A stretch of 18,253 nt of DNA from Clostridiaceae bacterium (GCA_025361665.1 JANYKF010000203.1:1-18253); one strand, 5' to 3'. Counted from the stretch's first letter, positions 1 through 6,765 are shown. Notes: generated by a model from the letters alone, not told the origin. Program-made: numbers and translations.

Positions 1-165
1 TGGTGTTTTTCCACCATTATTCCATGAACCACCTGCCATGAGATCCCAGTTACCTGTTCCATCATATTGTCCACCTGTTGAATAGTTAATATCATAATAA
101 TCAGGTGCACCCAGAACATGTCCAAATTCATGGCCTACCTGATTGAGACCCTGAATCACGACCAG
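1..165 (-). pseudogene. M6-type metalloprotease remnant (partial, runs off the window)
   Basis: Read on the minus strand this stretch encodes the zinc-site region of an M6 (immune-inhibitor-A-like) secreted peptidase. HEFGH lies at 132-118, followed by VLGAPDYYD, and then GTGNWDLMAGGSWN near the window edge. That order (HExxHxxGxPD, then a W-D-L-M-x-G-G-S-W block) is characteristic of the family. An in-frame TGA at 168-166 lies only about a dozen codons before the zinc motif, so the N-terminal part is missing or frameshifted. The C-terminal part continues past base 1. The stretch is clearly more AT-rich than the rest of the window, which changes at about 165, so it may be of foreign origin. 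The family call is firm; whether it is a pseudogene or an assembly junction cannot be settled here. Confidence 0.72.
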
Positions 166-393
166 TCACTGAGCCACCTCATCGACCCATCCGACAAGAT
201 TCACAATCTGATCAAGAGGCAAACGCTGATGACCGATTCGTCCGCGAATCTGGTGTAGAGACTCGTTTTTCGAGTATTGACACAGGATTTCTCCGGAATC
301 GTCAATGAATCAGCGATGATCCGATAAGATAATCCATGTAATTGTGAGGCATGTCGATTTCCATCCTTGCATTCCTGTGGCATGATATTGATG
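166..393. other. Gap without a convincing gene
   Basis: Nothing here has a ribosome binding site or a recognisable domain. A plus-strand open stretch runs from ATG 118 to TAG 258 (46 codons). Its second half (about 165-258) reads like ordinary protein (SLSHLIDPSDKIHNLIKRQ) and may be the 3' end of a gene truncated at the same point as the protease remnant. I do not recognise it. A weak hairpin (ACTCG-ttttt-CGAGT, 261-275) follows its stop. TTGACA occurs at 277-282 but has no matching -10. Confidence 0.3.
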
Positions 394-407
394 TGAAATC
401 GATTTCA
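394..407. promoter_or_regulatory. cre-like / LacI-family operator upstream of the GH2 gene
   Basis: TGAAATCGATTTCA is a perfect 14-bp palindrome with a central CG. It fits the CcpA cre consensus TGNAANCGNNNNCA and the generic LacI/GalR operator form. It lies 124 bp before the GH2 start, a plausible place for catabolite control of a glycosidase. It also lies inside the upstream in-frame extension of the GH2 reading frame, which favours the later start at 531. The regulator itself is not in the window. Confidence 0.6.
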
Positions 408-428
408 GTCACGGAATTCGCCAGACTG

Positions 429-533
429 CAGCATGGCAATATTTGGCATGGCGGTGTCTGGCATAGCGGTGTCTGCCATGGCGGTAAACTGTATGGCGGC
501 ATATGGGAAGGCGGCATATGGGAAGGCGGTATG
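429..533 (+). repeat. 15-nt tandem repeat, about 7 units, ending in the GH2 start codon
   Basis: Units begin at 444, 459, 474, 489, 504 and 519 with the pattern TGGSAWRGCGGYRTM. A more diverged unit starts at 429. The last two units are nearly identical (TGGGAAGGCGGCATA and TGGGAAGGCGGTATG). Each carries a GGAAGG purine stretch, and the final ATG of the array is the chosen start codon of the GH2 gene. The array is in frame with the gene and would encode W-(H/E)-G-G-(V/I) pentapeptides if translated. Confidence 0.9.
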
Positions 534-3128
534 AAAATGATTCGGCTTGCACAAACCATACCATTTAACAGCAGATGGAAATTTTGGATTGATATGGATA
601 ATTCTCCCTGGGAATCCAGGCAGCCGGGAAATGCCGATGACGCTTCGCAACCGTCTTTCGATGATTCCAGCTGGCGTGTGCTGGATCTTCCTCACGACTG
701 GAGCATTGAAGGTTCATTCGATTCGTCGCGGACCAGTGCCACAGCCTATCTTCCCGGAGGAATCGGCTGGTACCGGAAGCATTTCATGGTGGATGCCGCT
801 GACCTTGCTGAAGGCGGGCGTGTCCGGATTCGGTTTGATGGCGTATACAACCACAGCACGGTCTGGTGCAACGGCATGCTGCTTGGTCACCGTCCATACG
901 GGTACAGCAGCTTTTCCTATGACTTGACGGACTGCCTTCTCCCCGGACAGACTGATCAGCTGCTGGCTGTCCATGTTGACCACTCTGAGTTTTCCGAATC
1001 CCGTTGGTATACGGGTTCCGGCATTTTCCGGAATGTATGGCTGACGGGTTCGAATGCCGTGCACGTGAAGGAAAACGGCATTTTCGCGCAGACCCCCAGG
1101 GTGTCGGATTCAGAGGCGGAGATTCGGGTGGAGACGACTGTACTGAACGAAGGTTCGAGCAGTGTGCGTGTCGTGCTGACAAGCCGTGTGCTGGATTCCT
1201 GCGGTGCGGAACGGCTGCGTTCTGAAAGCCGGCGACTTCTGGAAGCTGGAACAGAAGCGGTATTTGCCCAGACTCTTGTCATGGTGGATCCGCAACTGTG
1301 GTCACCGGAATCACCGACACTTTACCGTTTGCGGACGGAATTGCGGACGGAATTGCGGAAGGAGCCGGCCGATTCTTTCGAACCTGCTTCTATTCCTGAC
1401 ACCGGACCGATCGCCTGGGTGAACGGCATACCGGTTTCGATGCCGATGGATCGTCCTGTGGCAGGCTCCGGTGATATGGCTGGAAACGGTGACCTGCTCC
1501 GGATACCCGTGCCGGTCTCTTGCGGCAGGGTCCATGATGCGGGCACATTGCTGGACGAACGGGTTACGACGTTCGGCATCCGATTCTTCGCATTTCATCC
1601 CGACAGGGGATTCTCCCTCAACGGTGTGTCCCGCAAAATGAAAGGCGTCTGCATCCATCATGATGCCGGGTGTTTCGGAGCGGCCGTTCCCTTGAAAGTA
1701 TGGGCACGCCGGCTCAGGCTGCTGAAAGAGTCCGGGTGCGATGCCATCCGCTTCAGCCACAATCCTCCTGACCCGGGGCTTCTCGATCTTTGCGACACGA
1801 TGGGATTCCTGACAATGGATGAAGCCTTTGATGAATGGGAATTGCCGAAGAACAAATGGGTATCCGGCCACAACCAGGGAATCCCAAGCCGGCAAGGGTA
1901 TGCCGATCACTTTGCGGAGTGGTGGGAGCGGGATCTGAAAGACATGGTGCTGCGCGATCGAAACCATCCATCCATCATTTTCTGGAGCATTGGCAATGAA
2001 ATCGACTATCCGAATGATCCGTATACCCATCCTGTTCTGGGGGATCGTTACAAACCGGGTCATCCTCATTCCGATCGCCTGGGAGTCGTGGCTGGAAAAA
2101 TGGCTGTAATTGTACGTTCTCTGGATACGACAAGGCCTGTCACGGCGGCATTGGCGGACGTGACCATATCAAACCGGACCGGATACGCGGATGTGCTGGA
2201 TGTTGTCGGATACAACTACCTGGAACGGCATTATCAGGCTGATCACAGGGATTATCCCGGGCGCGTGATATATGGGAGTGAAAATGGTCAGTCATGGGAC
2301 GCCTGGACAGCCGTACGGGACAACCCGTATATCTTCGGGCAATTTCTATGGACCGGCATCGATTTTCTGGGAGAGGCGCGCGGTTGGCCCGTGCGCAATT
2401 CACAAGCCGGTTATCTTGATGCGGCTGGGTTTCGGAAACCATCGTTCTTCTTCCGGAAAAGTCTGTGGACAGAGGAACCGATGGCATGGCTGGCCGTTTT
2501 GCCGCCGGACCGGGAAGCCGGGAAAAAACCGTTTCGTGGATGGGGAGAAGTCCCCTCCTGGAATTGGCCCGGTCGTGAAGGCGAGATCCTCACGGTTGTC
2601 TGCCACACGAACTGTCCTGAACTGGAGTTGATTCAGGATGGGGTGCCTGTCGGAGTCAGGAATTTGTCCGATTTCCCGGATCATCTTGTGAAATGGGATG
2701 TTGCATATCGGCCAGGCATTTTGCAGGTATACGGCAGACAGGAAGGCAAGACGGTCTGCACGGGGCTCATGCGGACCTCGGGTCCCGCCTTCGGGATTCG
2801 GGCGAACCTGGATGCTCCTTTCCTGCAGGCGGACGGGATGGACCTTGTCCACGCGGAGCTGGCGATAGTGGATGAAAATGGCGTTCATGCTTATGACGCG
2901 AATCAGGATCTACATTGCAGCGTGGAAGGACCGGGTCGAATCATTGGATTGGAAAACGGCGACCCGGCCAGTCATGAACCATACGGAACCGTGAACCGCA
3001 AGGCCTTCCATGGGAGACTGCTCGTGGTTGTGCAGTCGACCGGCGAGGTCGGGCACGTGACACTGACCGTGCGTGGTGACGGCCTTGAAGCGCTGAATCT
3101 CGGGATTCCCTGCAGGGAGTCATATTGA
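531..3128 (+). CDS. Glycoside hydrolase family 2 protein (beta-galactosidase type)
   Basis: An 865-residue GH2 enzyme that should hydrolyse terminal beta-galactosides or a related beta-glycoside. The N-terminal jelly-roll domain carries LPHDW (53-57) and GGIGWYRKHF (about 74-83). The TIM barrel carries HHDAG from 376, FSHNPP around 410, the acid/base glutamate in GNE (E490) and the nucleophile in YGSEN (E584). The C-terminal third resembles the DUF4982 and GH2 C-terminal domains. No signal peptide is visible, so it probably acts in the cytoplasm on imported sugars. The frame is open upstream to 351, but that part holds a palindromic operator and a tandem repeat, so I start at 531 (GGAAGG just upstream). 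Oddity: about 70 residues (268-340) separate YRLRTEL from DERVTTFGIR, which are nearly adjacent in relatives I recall. Exact substrate is unknown. Confidence 0.93.
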   Translation: MKMIRLAQTIPFNSRWKFWIDMDNSPWESRQPGNADDASQPSFDDSSWRVLDLPHDWSIEGSFDSSRTSATAYLPGGIGWYRKHFMVDAADLAEGGRVRIRFDGVYNHSTVWCNGMLLGHRPYGYSSFSYDLTDCLLPGQTDQLLAVHVDHSEFSESRWYTGSGIFRNVWLTGSNAVHVKENGIFAQTPRVSDSEAEIRVETTVLNEGSSSVRVVLTSRVLDSCGAERLRSESRRLLEAGTEAVFAQTLVMVDPQLWSPESPTLYRLRTELRTELRKEPADSFEPASIPDTGPIAWVNGIPVSMPMDRPVAGSGDMAGNGDLLRIPVPVSCGRVHDAGTLLDERVTTFGIRFFAFHPDRGFSLNGVSRKMKGVCIHHDAGCFGAAVPLKVWARRLRLLKESGCDAIRFSHNPPDPGLLDLCDTMGFLTMDEAFDEWELPKNKWVSGHNQGIPSRQGYADHFAEWWERDLKDMVLRDRNHPSIIFWSIGNEIDYPNDPYTHPVLGDRYKPGHPHSDRLGVVAGKMAVIVRSLDTTRPVTAALADVTISNRTGYADVLDVVGYNYLERHYQADHRDYPGRVIYGSENGQSWDAWTAVRDNPYIFGQFLWTGIDFLGEARGWPVRNSQAGYLDAAGFRKPSFFFRKSLWTEEPMAWLAVLPPDREAGKKPFRGWGEVPSWNWPGREGEILTVVCHTNCPELELIQDGVPVGVRNLSDFPDHLVKWDVAYRPGILQVYGRQEGKTVCTGLMRTSGPAFGIRANLDAPFLQADGMDLVHAELAIVDENGVHAYDANQDLHCSVEGPGRIIGLENGDPASHEPYGTVNRKAFHGRLLVVVQSTGEVGHVTLTVRGDGLEALNLGIPCRESY
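1329..1364 (+). repeat. 12-nt tandem repeat inside the GH2 gene
   Basis: TTGCGGACGGAA occurs at 1329-1340 and again at 1341-1352, followed by a third, diverged unit at 1353-1364. It encodes LRTELRTELRKE and sits exactly at the start of the extra segment of the enzyme. Confidence 0.85.
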
Positions 3129-3147
3129 GGGTGTTATGCACCATCGT

Positions 3148-3177
3148 CGTTGAGACAGGTTCCGTTGAGACAAGTTC
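3148..3177. repeat. 15-bp direct repeat between convergent genes
   Basis: Two adjacent units of CGTTGAGACARGTTC (3148-3162 and 3163-3177) differ at one base. They fill about half of the 65-bp gap between the ends of the GH2 gene (+) and the DUF3795 gene (-). No terminator hairpin is visible there. Confidence 0.85.
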
Positions 3178-3193
3178 CGAAATGGCGAGTCGT

Positions 3194-3475
3194 TCACAGC
3201 ACCATCATTTTTCGCAAGGTGGCGATCCGGGTTCCTTCCGGATCGCCATGTTCCTTGTCGAATGCGAAGCGATTCAGCAATTCGCAGGGAAATTCAGCGC
3301 ATAATCCGCAATGATCGATTTCCTTGTCAATGCAGCACAACGCGACAGCACAATTTCCATACGACATGTGTCCCATGGCGGCCTTGCATCCCGGACAGCC
3401 GACCCGGATCCGCCAGCCGCAATTCCTGCAGTCCAGCCCGCACATGGCAATTTCCTTCATCCCGGGGATCTCCAT
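3194..3475 (-). CDS. Small cysteine-rich DUF3795 protein
   Basis: A 93-residue protein with the cysteine layout of DUF3795: MCGLDCRNC near the N-terminus, CPGC, a CAVALCC block, then CGLCAEFPC and the ending LRKMM. These cysteines probably bind zinc or an iron-sulfur cluster; no reaction is established for the family. AAGGAGAAGG two bases before the ATG supports this start, although a second ATG at codon 6 is possible. It follows the serine hydrolase remnant on the same strand after 33 bp, so the two were probably cotranscribed. Promoter and upstream gene may have been lost with the truncation near 4200, which would leave its expression uncertain. Confidence 0.82.
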   Translation of the reverse strand: MEIPGMKEIAMCGLDCRNCGWRIRVGCPGCKAAMGHMSYGNCAVALCCIDKEIDHCGLCAEFPCELLNRFAFDKEHGDPEGTRIATLRKMMVL

Positions 3476-3508
3476 ATCCTTCTCCTTTTCGATCCAAGAA
3501 CGAGGTAT

Positions 3509-4183
3509 TTACGAGGTTGCAATCTTTCCGGCAACTGTCGGGATCTTGCCCGGTCCGAAGCTTACGTTTATCGTGATACTCATTTCCAAATCCGTGTCGG
3601 ATGTCTGTATGAGTTCAATCATGTACCAGTCCGGTGTCTCCGGGAACCGGCACGTCAGCAGGATGCAATCGGGAGCTTTCCAGTTGGCGGAAGCAAAGCT
3701 GGGAAACTTGCGGCGTTTGCAGCCCGGCTGCCTTTTCAGGGTACTTTCCGATACCTCCCACACACCCCATCCGAATGGAATCCTGTGTTTCCCCCGCTCG
3801 TCCTCCAGGATAAAGAAAGATCGATGTCCAGCCGAAGAGAAGCCGACGGCCCTGGTCAAGAATGCGTTTTCTGAAAGGGTCCAGTTTTTGCCGTTCCATC
3901 CGTCGAAAAGGGTGACGGCTTCTACGGGAGAGACGGCAAGGGCGGGAGGCGCATACTGTAGAGATTTGCATCTAGCCTCGAGAGCAGCAGCCTCTGTAGG
4001 AAGCTGGTTTTTCACTTTTCCACCCGAGTACGGTGCCAAAAGTGGTGCCGGAAGCGGTACTGCGTGCGCTGCCGGAATGAGGTGCTTCCAAACAAGGTCC
4101 AGAATGGCCTGCATGTCTGCAACCCCGCTGTTCATGGCGATCACCATGTCATGTTCTTCCATGACAATGCAGTATTGGGTCTT
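3509..4183 (-). pseudogene. C-terminal fragment of a beta-lactamase-family serine hydrolase
   Basis: The minus-strand frame ending at TAA 3509 encodes the end of a class-C beta-lactamase-related serine hydrolase. QYCIVMEEHDMVIAMNSG followed by MQAILDLVWKHLIPA is the typical last strand and helix of the penicillin-binding-protein fold. A further C-terminal domain ends in NVSFGPGKIP, as in clostridial relatives of about 500 residues. The catalytic SxxK and YxN motifs, which lie in the N-terminal part, are absent. The frame stays open to 4351, but codons upstream of QYC are antisense to the LysE-type fragment and do not resemble the family, so I end the homologous part near 4183. It directly precedes the DUF3795 gene. 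Very likely a dead gene. Confidence 0.78.
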
Positions 4184-4225
4184 GACATGATCCTCAATGC
4201 CGCAAAGAACCGAGTCGCCGTCAGC

Positions 4226-4582
4226 ATGGGTAGCGGCGAGGTGAAAAAAGGAAGCATGTTCATGGCCGGAATCTTCATTTCGGCAGCCAATCCATATTTC
4301 CTTCTGTGGTGGGCCGTGATCGGCCTTGGATTTATCATGCAGTCGTATCAATCATTTTTATATTTTGGTGGTGCTGTTTATTTTCTCGGTCATATTGCCG
4401 CTGATGTCATTTGGTATGGGCTGGTCTCCATTGTCGTCGGCAAAACCCGCAAGTTCATCAGGGAAAAGCCCTATCGGATGATCATGGCCCTTCTTGGCGT
4501 GCTGCTGGTGTTTTTCGGGGGAAAATTTTTCTTCGGAGCGGTTTCCACATACTGGCTGAACCATGTTGCCGCCAGGATGTGA
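4226..4582 (+). pseudogene. C-terminal half of a LysE-type amino-acid exporter
   Basis: About 118 residues with three hydrophobic segments and two family signatures: FISAANPYFLLWWAVIGLG and FLGHIAADVIWYGLVS. The last membrane helix ends shortly before the stop at 4580-4582. LysE/RhtB transporters are about 200 residues with six helices, so the first three are missing. The frame is open upstream to 4064, but those codons are antisense to the serine hydrolase remnant and show no transporter character. No ribosome binding site precedes ATG 4226. Both this gene and its divergent neighbour are cut at about 4180-4225, as expected if one deletion removed their shared promoter region and both 5' halves. 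Confidence 0.8.
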
Positions 4583-4740
4583 TCCCTTCTGAATGTTTTC
4601 AGCTGATTGTCTTCCAGTCCGCAAATGCGCTTTCCATCGACAGACAGGATATGAACAATTCGCCGGGTAATCCCGTTTTTTCCTTCGTATATGATGACGC
4701 AATCTCGACCGGAAGCATGATCCAGAATGTATTTCGTCAT
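4471..4740 (-). CDS. Small WYL-like protein, probably LexA-regulated
   Basis: An 89-residue reading frame. Residues 1 to about 60 form a compact beta-rich unit (VIIYEGKNGITRRIVHIL, then KTFRRDHILAA) resembling the small WYL/SH3-like domains of some Firmicute proteins, which may bind nucleic acid or a ligand. GGGAGGTG seven bases before ATG 4740 is a good ribosome binding site. The promoter upstream (4819-4847) encloses a near-perfect LexA box. After HILAA the protein continues for about 30 residues that are antisense to the last helix of the LysE-type fragment. Relatives I recall end near that point, so the tail is probably read-through after loss of the original stop. The family call is tentative. 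Confidence 0.6.
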   Translation of the reverse strand: MTKYILDHASGRDCVIIYEGKNGITRRIVHILSVDGKRICGLEDNQLKTFRRDHILAATWFSQYVETAPKKNFPPKNTSSTPRRAMIIR

Positions 4741-4818
4741 ATTGTCGCACCTCCCTTGTCACGAAACGAGGGCTTACCGGATATACGCACGGGAGAACCT
4801 AGGGTGATTCTCTCCATC

Positions 4819-4847
4819 ATATTATCACGAACGTATGTTCTTTACAA
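4819..4847 (-). promoter_or_regulatory. Promoter with LexA (SOS) box for the WYL-like gene
   Basis: On the minus strand TTGTAA (4847-4842), a 17-bp spacer and TAATAT (4824-4819) form a sigma-A-type promoter. The spacer contains GAACGTATGTTC on the plus strand (4829-4840). With its flanks it matches 13 of 14 positions of the Gram-positive LexA consensus CGAACRNRYGTTCG. Bound LexA would block the promoter, so the gene should be induced by DNA damage. Confidence 0.68.
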
Positions 4848-4860
4848 GAGGGAATCAATC

Positions 4861-4942
4861 CGAAACCTGCAAGATCGTCCGGACCCAGCAAGATCAGTCC
4901 GAAACCAGCAAGATCGTTCAGACCCAGCAAGATCGTCCGAAC
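4861..4942. repeat. About four 19-nt tandem units upstream of the asparaginase gene
   Basis: Units start at 4861, 4880, 4900 and 4919 around the core CCWGCAAGATCGTCCG; the second unit is 20 nt. Units 1 and 3 begin CGAAACC, units 2 and 4 have GACCC, so a 38-nt higher-order unit is doubled. No hairpin is evident. With the LexA promoter this fills most of the 307-bp gap 4741-5047. The rest holds a possible -10 for the next gene (TATGAT, 4977-4982) with no clear -35. Confidence 0.8.
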
Positions 4943-5047
4943 CGGACTGCGTTATGTGCCGGGGATGGTTTTGTAGTATGATTGGAATAGCCGGTGTTCT
5001 TGATTTCACTTGTTCCTTTTATACATGTTGGAGGAGGAGAATTTCAT

Positions 5048-6040
5048 ATGCCTGAAGCATTGGTTCACGTAATCAGGGGGAATGTAGTCGAGGCAGTGCA
5101 TTATGGGGATGTGGCTGTTGTTGACCATCATAACGAATTGGTATTCTCCAGGGGGAATCCTGAAAACGTCACCTATCTGCGCTCCGCAGCCAAGCCTTTG
5201 CAGGCAGCCGCTGCCCTTCTGAAGTCCGTGGACGTCATATACGATCTGGACGATGAGGAAGTTGCACTGCTATGCAGTTCGCACAGCGGGGAAAGAATCC
5301 ACGTCGGGATTGCGGAAAGGGTGATGACGAAGTTCGGGCTGGACCCCGAGGAATTGAAGTGTGACAGTTCCTATCCGTTGGACAAGGATAGGATGCTTGA
5401 GATGATTTCCACAGGCATGGCGCGAAGTCCGGTGTACAACAATTGCAGCGGGAAGCACATGGCCATGCTCGCCATCTGCAATCTGATGGGATGGGACAAG
5501 GCAACCTATTATAAACCGGAACACCCATTGCAGCAGTATTTGAGGGATGTCGTCGCGATTTTTTGCGGCTCGGAAACGCGAAGTATCCTGATGGCCTGCG
5601 ACGGGTGTGGCGTGCCGGTTCACGGAATGTCCGCGATGAAGATGGCAATGGCATATGAACGGCTTGCGACAGCGAATTTCGAGGATGGACAATACCAGGA
5701 GGCATGCAGAAAAGTGGTTCGGGTCATGTCAAACCATCCTTTTGTGATTGCCGGCTCCGGCAGGTTCGATTTCATTCTGTCAGAGGCTTTCAAGGGTGGC
5801 TTGATTGCCAAGACAGGAGCGGAGGGTGTTTTTTGCGTGGGAATACCGGACGCGCAAATTGGGATTGCCGTCAAGATTCATGATGGAAGCCAGCGGGGGA
5901 TGGAAGCAATCATATTGCGGGTCCTGAAAATCATCGACTGTTTGCCGGATGGGCCCGGGGCCGCTTTGAAGCATCTTGAGGAGATGGATATCCACAATCA
6001 TAGGAACGAAAAAATCGGCAAAATCGTACCGGCATTTTAG
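5048..6040 (+). CDS. L-asparaginase, thermolabile (Rhizobium etli AnsA) type
   Basis: A 330-residue cytoplasmic enzyme that converts L-asparagine to aspartate and ammonia. It shows the motifs of the thermolabile asparaginase family (PF06089), unrelated to the E. coli enzymes: LRSAAKPLQ (S46, K49), SSHSGE (S78), NNCSGKH (C133, K136), DGCGVP (C187) and AKTGAEG (K255). By position these correspond to the serine/lysine active site and the Cys-Lys-Cys zinc site reported for the R. etli enzyme, so it should be active. GGAGGAGGAG eight bases before ATG 5048 decides the start; the frame is open further upstream without another ribosome site. The neighbouring LysE-type remnant hints at an old amino-acid locus. 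No terminator is seen; a hexanucleotide repeat begins 31 bp after the stop. Confidence 0.92.
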   Translation: MPEALVHVIRGNVVEAVHYGDVAVVDHHNELVFSRGNPENVTYLRSAAKPLQAAAALLKSVDVIYDLDDEEVALLCSSHSGERIHVGIAERVMTKFGLDPEELKCDSSYPLDKDRMLEMISTGMARSPVYNNCSGKHMAMLAICNLMGWDKATYYKPEHPLQQYLRDVVAIFCGSETRSILMACDGCGVPVHGMSAMKMAMAYERLATANFEDGQYQEACRKVVRVMSNHPFVIAGSGRFDFILSEAFKGGLIAKTGAEGVFCVGIPDAQIGIAVKIHDGSQRGMEAIILRVLKIIDCLPDGPGAALKHLEEMDIHNHRNEKIGKIVPAF

Positions 6041-6071
6041 TGTACCAGTGGAGTGGAAACAAATGTTGGCG

Positions 6072-6209
6072 TGTGGGTGTGGGTGTGGATGTGGATGTGG
6101 ATGTGGATGCGGATGCGGATGCGGATGCGGATGCGGATGCGGATGTGGATGTGGATGCGGATGCGGATGTGGATGTGGGTGTGGATGTGGATGCGGATGC
6201 GGATGTGGA
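6072..6209 (+). repeat. Hexanucleotide satellite, 23 units of TGYGGR
   Basis: Twenty-three uninterrupted hexamers of three types: TGTGGG (a), TGTGGA (b) and TGCGGA (c), in the order aabbbbccccccbbccbabbccb. The block bbccba recurs as bbccb, so part of it has a 36-nt higher-order period. It lies between the asparaginase stop and the tRNA terminator and is outside any supported gene. In other frames it yields only artefactual Val-Asp, Cys-Gly or His-Pro repeats. Confidence 0.97.
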
Positions 6210-6295
6210 TGCGATGATGGTTCTGGCGTTGTGACACGGATATCGTTCAGGACACCAGCTGCTTCGCAAGACCAGTTCTCCGGATATTTCACAAC

Positions 6296-6330
6296 AAAAA
6301 AACCGCTAACCCTTGCAGTTAGCGGTTTTC
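6296..6330 (-). terminator. Rho-independent terminator of the tRNA-Arg gene
   Basis: On the minus strand AACCGCTAAC, a short loop and GTTAGCGGTT are followed by a run of T (plus-strand arms at about 6303-6310 and 6319-6326). It starts a few bases after the CCA end of the tRNA, exactly where its terminator should be. Confidence 0.9.
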
Positions 6331-6332
6331 AG

Positions 6333-6409
6333 TGGCGCGCCCAGGAGAGTTCGAATCCCCAACCTTCTGATCCGTAGTCAGATGCTCTATCCAGTTGAGC
6401 GATGGGCGC
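6333..6409 (-). tRNA. tRNA-Arg (anticodon ACG)
   Basis: A 77-nt minus-strand tRNA folds without mismatch apart from one G-U in the T arm. Acceptor arms are GCGCCCA and TGGGCGC, the D stem GCTC/GAGC, and the anticodon stem TCTGA/TCAGA with loop CTACGGA (anticodon ACG, normally edited to ICG, reading CGU/CGC/CGA). The T arm is GGGGA-TTCGAAC-TCTCC, and CCA is encoded. It stands alone and is followed by its own terminator. No clear promoter is visible upstream (above 6409). There is no integrase or duplicated 3' end suggesting use as an attachment site. Confidence 0.97.
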
Positions 6410-6533
6410 TCATTTCAATTACGGACAGCTTGTACGGCACAAGCTTGCCACGCCGGTCCTCATGCCTGAAGGCACAATTTCAAAGGCGCATAAAGAATGA
6501 TAATACAGAACAGGGAAAAAAGCAACCATTATT

Positions 6534-6635
6534 TGAATCCCGACACCTGAAATCCTGTTGAAATCCTGTTGTGAAATCCTGTCGTGTAATCCTGAAATCC
6601 TGTGCGGGAATCCTTTGCTCCTTTGAATCCTGTTG
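6534..6635. repeat. Irregular AAATCCTGT repeats
   Basis: Copies of AAATCCTGT occur at 6550, 6561, 6574 and 6595. Close variants occur at about 6535, 6587, 6607 and 6625. Spacing varies from 8 to 17 nt. This is part of the 405-bp gap between the tRNA and the GH30 gene, which holds no supportable gene. The spurious reading frames across it are made of these repeats. Confidence 0.8.
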
Positions 6636-6660
6636 CTTTGCATCTCAAGCACGATATGAT
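6633..6660 (+). promoter_or_regulatory. Possible promoter of the GH30 gene
   Basis: TTGCTT (6633-6638), a 16-bp spacer and TATGAT (6655-6660). The -10 matches five of six positions; the -35 is weak. Two copies of a possible operator lie downstream, between it and the gene. Confidence 0.3.
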
Positions 6661-6689
6661 AGAGTTGGTAGAGTTGTTGACAGGCAGTC

Positions 6690-6765
6690 GGCAAAACCGG
6701 TTGTTGCCCATGTGTGGTGGATGCTTTCCCGGCACCGGGTTAATCCGGTTGTTGCCCATATGTGG
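6690..6765. repeat. 21-bp direct repeat upstream of GH30, possible operator pair
   Basis: CCGGTTGTTGCCCAT followed by RTGTGG occurs at 6697-6717 and 6745-6765, differing at one base, 48 bp apart. The first copy is part of an imperfect palindrome at 6690-6708 (GGCAA, central AACCGGTT, TTGCC); the second lacks the left arm. The two copies lie 118 and 70 bp before the GH30 start, so they could bind a regulator, or be another local duplication. Confidence 0.6.

Noticed and set aside
351..530. N-terminal extension of the GH2 protein
   Set aside because: No ribosome site at 351, an operator palindrome lies inside it, and GH2 homology begins right after 531. Kept only as an alternative in the findings.
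4861..4942. CRISPR array
   Set aside because: Units are contiguous with no unique spacers and no cas gene; the same holds for the other arrays.
5780..6292. Minus-strand frame with a long His-Pro repeat
   Set aside because: It is the hexamer array read in another frame, antisense to the asparaginase gene, with no ribosome site or domain.
5976..6377. Plus-strand frame with Cys-Gly repeats resembling a metallothionein
   Set aside because: It starts inside the asparaginase gene in another frame and its cysteines come only from the hexamer array.
6333..6409. tRNA as an integration site for a genomic island
   Set aside because: No integrase and no duplicated tRNA 3' end in the window.
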